DNA of 44,822 bases from Priapulus caudatus. Its lineage: Eukaryota > Priapulida > Priapulimorpha > Priapulimorphida > Priapulidae. Shown piece by piece: positions 44,080-44,822 of this stretch (position 1 is its first letter; every line of letters starts with the position of its first letter). Under the pieces are notes generated by a model. It did not search any database. It had not been told where the DNA came from and saw only the letters and a list, made by a program, of their open reading frames with translations. Both the position numbers and the translations under genes were made by a program. The stretch covers positions 86,253-131,074 of the forward strand of contig NW_014577446.1 in the NCBI RefSeq assembly GCF_000485595.1, written 5' to 3'.

Positions 44080-44822
44080 TTGCTTTCGACCAAGCGAAGT
44101 CCAGGCGAAGTCCAGCGAACGAAGCGAACATCCCCACAGCCCGCTCTGTATTTCGTGTGTCGATCAGCGAAGTCCAGCGAAGTCGAGGCGAAACCGAAGC
44201 CGGACCATACCTCCCGCTCTGTATTTCGTCGTGCTCGCGACCAGCGAAGTCGAGCGAAACGAGTGAACATGCCCTCGCTTCTATATTCGTTGGCTCCGCT
44301 GCAGGGCAAGGCGAGCGATAAAAAGCAACACATATCCTCGTCTCGATTTCTCGCTTGCTCGATCAGCAACGATAGTCCAGCGGAAGTCGGCAGCGAAACA
44401 AAGTTGAAATATGCCCTCCACTCTGTATTTCGTGGCTCTCGACCAGCGAAGTCCAGCGAAACGTAGTGAACATCCATTCGTGCGCCGTCTAATATTTCGT
44501 TTGCTGCGCGCAAGCGACAGGCGAGCGAAAACAAAGCAAACATACTCCTGCGTCTCGATTTCGCTTGCTCGAGCAACGAAGTCCAGCGAAGTCCAGCGAA
44601 ACAAAGCGAACATGCCCCCACTCTGTATTTCGTGTGCTCGACCAGCGAAGTCCAGCGAAACGAACGTGAACAATGCCGCCCGCTCTATATTTCCGTTTGC
44701 TCGCGCAGCGAAGGCGAGCGAAATGAAGCGAACATATCCCTCTCTCACTTTCCGGTGCGGTTGCTCGAAAAACGAAGTCCCAGCGAAGGTCCAGCGCGAT
44801 AACGCAAGAGCCGAACTATGAC
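44080..44822. repeat. tandem satellite with A-B-C higher-order organisation, runs off the window
   Basis: Monomers of about 60-80 bp share a TATTTCG or GATTTCG word, a GCTCG word and GCGAAGTCCAGCGAA-type cores. Three classes recur in order. A has CTCTGTATTTCG with GACCAGCGAAGTC and starts near 44217, 44419 and 44618. B has CTATATTTCG with GGCGAGCGA and starts near 44281, 44485 and 44680. C has CTCGATTTCGCTTGCTCGA (diverged in the last copy) and starts near 44340, 44550 and 44740. The higher-order period is about 200 bp. Long open frames on the minus strand (for example 44058-44621) result from the repeat lacking stops and are not counted as genes. Confidence 0.85.

Noticed and set aside
44058-44748. 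Minus-strand frames of 187 and 155 codons with repeated DFAGR-like motifs
   Set aside because: They coincide exactly with the satellite, and the repeated peptide is the translated monomer. No transcription evidence can be judged from sequence.

Overview
The window is a piece of a metazoan nuclear genome, most likely an invertebrate. Supporting signs are introns with canonical GT-AG borders and phase-matched coding exons, interstitial TTAGGG-type telomere repeats, several non-autonomous DNA transposons with inverted ends, and very large amounts of microsatellite. Nothing points to a particular phylum, and no bacterial, organellar or viral gene organisation is visible. Two runs of N (1113-1122 and 18634-18658) mark assembly joins.

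Layout. Positions 1-3155 are AT-rich non-coding DNA with several simple repeats. A minus-strand first coding exon (3156-3846) follows, with a TATA-like box about 200 bp upstream of its start codon and a GC box plus CCAAT box further up. Positions 4486-9483 are non-coding, including a purine-rich tract of about 0.9 kb. From 9484 to 26507 the window is dominated by repeats: a 4.4 kb (CATA)n array, a 4.7 kb unit, a 25-N gap, a second 3 kb (CATA)n array and a second copy of the same 4.7-4.9 kb unit. The copies differ by many one-base indels, so I read this as an uncollapsed overlap at the gap, that is, a false tandem duplication of about 7.73 kb. Each unit carries a non-autonomous hAT-type transposon of 1.2-1.3 kb.

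Positions 26508-33083 are an island of mobile and foldback DNA: a 911 bp inverted-repeat element with a nested insertion and a promoter-like loop, an inverted repeat around degenerate telomere-like sequence, fragments of a G/C-run hAT-like family, and a PIF/Harbinger-type MITE with a TTA target duplication. Positions 33084-36224 hold three consecutive exons of a plus-strand gene whose phases agree. Inside its second intron is a foldback element whose loop contains about ten telomere repeats. Positions 37281-40149 are minisatellite and microsatellite rich.

Positions 40430-43546 hold six phase-matched exons, plus one alternative or frameshifted exon, at the 3' end of a minus-strand gene encoding an unrecognised, probably nuclear, protein. 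The window ends in a satellite (44080-44822) whose monomers of about 60-80 bp recur in A-B-C order, giving a higher-order unit of about 200 bp.

The three genes are all partial and I could not name any of them, so I do not propose that they work together. The main interest is in the architecture: telomere-repeat foldbacks, several classes of MITE, a higher-order satellite and an assembly artefact that would mislead copy-number analyses.
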